NCBI GenBank assembly: GCA_001556025.1
Contig: LSIB01000175.1
Span: 1 to 16,882, forward strand
Reading direction: 5' to 3'
DNA: 16,882 nucleotides
From: Rhizobiales bacterium CCH3-A5
GTDB taxonomy: Bacteria > Pseudomonadota > Alphaproteobacteria > Rhizobiales > Beijerinckiaceae
Part shown: piece after piece, positions 15,639-16,882 of the stretch
Position numbering within the stretch: position 1 is the stretch's first letter
Layout of the letters: every line of letters begins with the position of its first letter
The notes under the pieces: model-generated
The model's input: the letters and a program-made list of their open reading frames with translations, nothing else
Database searches by the model: none
What the model was told of the DNA's origin: nothing
Program-made: the position numbers and the translations under genes

Positions 15639-16882
15639 TCACACCAACATCGCCATCGGCTTCTCGATATAGCCCTTGAACGCCGCCAGCAGCTCCGCCC
15701 CCAGCGCGCCGTCCACCGCGCGGTGGTCGGTCGAGAGCGTCACCGACATCACGGTCGCGACCGCGAGCTGGCCGCCCTTGACCACGGCCCGCTGCTCGCC
15801 GGCGCCGACCGCCAGGATCGTCGCATGCGGCGGGTTCACGATCGCCGCGAAATCCTTGACGCCGAACATACCGAGATTGCTCACCGCCGTGGTGCCGCCC
15901 TGATACTCCTCGGGCTTAAGCTTGCGGTTCTTCGCCCGCGCCGCGAGGTCCTTCATCTCGTTGGAGATCTGCGACAGCGTCTTGTGGCAGGCGTCGCGGA
16001 TGATCGGCGTGATCAGCCCGCCCGGGATCGAGACCGCGACGCCGACATCGGCATGCTTGTGCTTGAGCATGGCGCCGTCGGTCCACGAGACGTTTGCGTC
16101 GGGCACCGCGCGCAGCGCCAGCGCGAGCGCCTTGATCACCATGTCGTTGACCGAGAGCTTGTAGGCCGGCTTGCCATCCTTCTCCGGGGCTGCGGCATTG
16201 AGCTCGCCGCGCAGCTTCAGCAGCGCGTCGAGCTCGCAATCCACCGTGACGTAGAAATGCGGGACGGTCTGCTTGGCCTCCAGCAGCCGGCGCGCGATCG
16301 TCTTGCGCATACCGTCATGCGGGACTTCCTCATAGGAGCCCGGCGCGAAGAGCTTCTTGGTCTGCTCGTCGGACGGGCCGGTCGCGAGCGGCGCGGTCGC
16401 GGGCTTGGCCACAGCAGCCGCTACGGGTGCTGCTGCAGGCGCAGCCTTTGCCGTTCCACCGGCCCTGGCCGCCTCGATATCCTTCTCGACGATACGGCCA
16501 TGCGGCCCTGAGCCTTGCACCTTGGCGAGGTCGAGCCCGGCCTCCTTCGCCAGACGCCGCGCCAGCGGCGAGGCGAAGGGGCGGTTGCCGTCGGCTTTGG
16601 CTGGCGCGGTTTCAGCCGCCATTGGGGCCTCCGCCGGCTTGGCGGCCGCCTCTGCCTTCGGCGCATCGGCGGGCTTCGACTCGGCCTTTGGAGACGCGGT
16701 CTTTGCCGGCGCCGCAGCAGCCTTCGCATCCTCGCCCTCGGCAGCGATCACGCCGATGATCTCGTTGACCGCGACATCGGCCGTGCCGTCCGGCACCAGG
16801 ATTTTTGCCAGGATGCCCTCGTCGACGGCCTCGACCTCCATGGTCGCCTTGTCGGTCTCGATCTCGGCGATGATGTCGCCGG
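15639..16882 (-). CDS. pdhC: Dihydrolipoyllysine acetyltransferase, E2 of pyruvate dehydrogenase (5'-partial)
   Basis: E2 forms the core of the pyruvate dehydrogenase complex and transfers acetyl from its lipoyl arm to CoA. The gene runs off the right edge, so the protein's N-terminus is missing. The frame stays open to the last base and reads GDIIAEIETDKAT before the internal Met at 16841. The lipoylated Lys is encoded at 16848-16850. After the rest of the lipoyl domain come an Ala/Pro/Lys linker (about 35-85 from that Met), the E1/E3-binding domain (about 87-124), a second Ala-rich linker, and the acyltransferase domain (about 170-400). The catalytic motif DHRAVDG has H373 and D377. Only one lipoyl domain is visible in the window. 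The neighbouring E3 and LipA genes favour the pyruvate complex over the 2-oxoglutarate or branched-chain type. Confidence 0.94.
   Translation of the reverse strand, partial: GDIIAEIETDKATMEVEAVDEGILAKILVPDGTADVAVNEIIGVIAAEGEDAKAAAAPAKTASPKAESKPADAPKAEAAAKPAEAPMAAETAPAKADGNRPFASPLARRLAKEAGLDLAKVQGSGPHGRIVEKDIEAARAGGTAKAAPAAAPVAAAVAKPATAPLATGPSDEQTKKLFAPGSYEEVPHDGMRKTIARRLLEAKQTVPHFYVTVDCELDALLKLRGELNAAAPEKDGKPAYKLSVNDMVIKALALALRAVPDANVSWTDGAMLKHKHADVGVAVSIPGGLITPIIRDACHKTLSQISNEMKDLAARAKNRKLKPEEYQGGTTAVSNLGMFGVKDFAAIVNPPHATILAVGAGEQRAVVKGGQLAVATVMSVTLSTDHRAVDGALGAELLAAFKGYIEKPMAMLV

Overview
The window is a GC-rich stretch of chromosome from an alphaproteobacterium, most likely a member of the Rhizobiales/Hyphomicrobiales such as Bosea, Methylobacterium or a relative. 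The genus is my inference. It rests on the conserved dusB-ntrB-ntrC-ntrY-ntrX-hfq-hflX block, the fused ispDF gene, and a PDH E2 / E3 / lipA / ratA block. Coding density is high, no gap exceeds about 220 bases, and I see no rRNA, tRNA, CRISPR array, insertion sequence or phage gene.

Layout. Positions 1-185 hold two inverted, REP-like GC-rich hairpins downstream of hflX. Positions 186-9453 are seven genes, all on the minus strand, read from right to left: dusB (tRNA dihydrouridine synthase, the nifR3 position), ntrB and ntrC (nitrogen-regulation two-component pair), ntrY and ntrX (a second, membrane-linked pair), hfq (RNA chaperone) and hflX (ribosome-associated GTPase). Spacing is tight at dusB/ntrB (17 nt), ntrB/ntrC (20 nt), ntrY/ntrX (ATGA overlap) and hfq/hflX (17 nt). 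Wider gaps before ntrY (about 43-157 nt, depending on its start) and hfq (212 nt) carry candidate promoters. The 219-base divergent region 9454-9672 separates dusB from the plus-strand pair ispDF-cinA (isoprenoid precursor synthesis and NMN amidase). cinA converges on ratA with only 4 bases between the stop codons.

Positions 11376-16882 are again on the minus strand and read from the right edge: pdhC/aceF (E2 of pyruvate dehydrogenase, cut by the window edge), an unrecognised small membrane-anchored protein, lpdA (E3), two related small membrane proteins of GlsB/YeaQ type, lipA (lipoyl synthase) and ratA/COQ10-like. The functional link is clear: LipA makes the lipoyl group carried by E2, and E3 reoxidises it. 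The small membrane proteins inside the block have no obvious role.

I did not find a convincing new system. The window is mainly core housekeeping and regulation. The points most worth checking are the orphan protein between E2 and E3, the tandem YeaQ-like paralogues, the dyad symmetries at the hfq and dusB promoters, the uncertain ntrY start, and the hairpins in the lipA leader and after the 115-residue gene.
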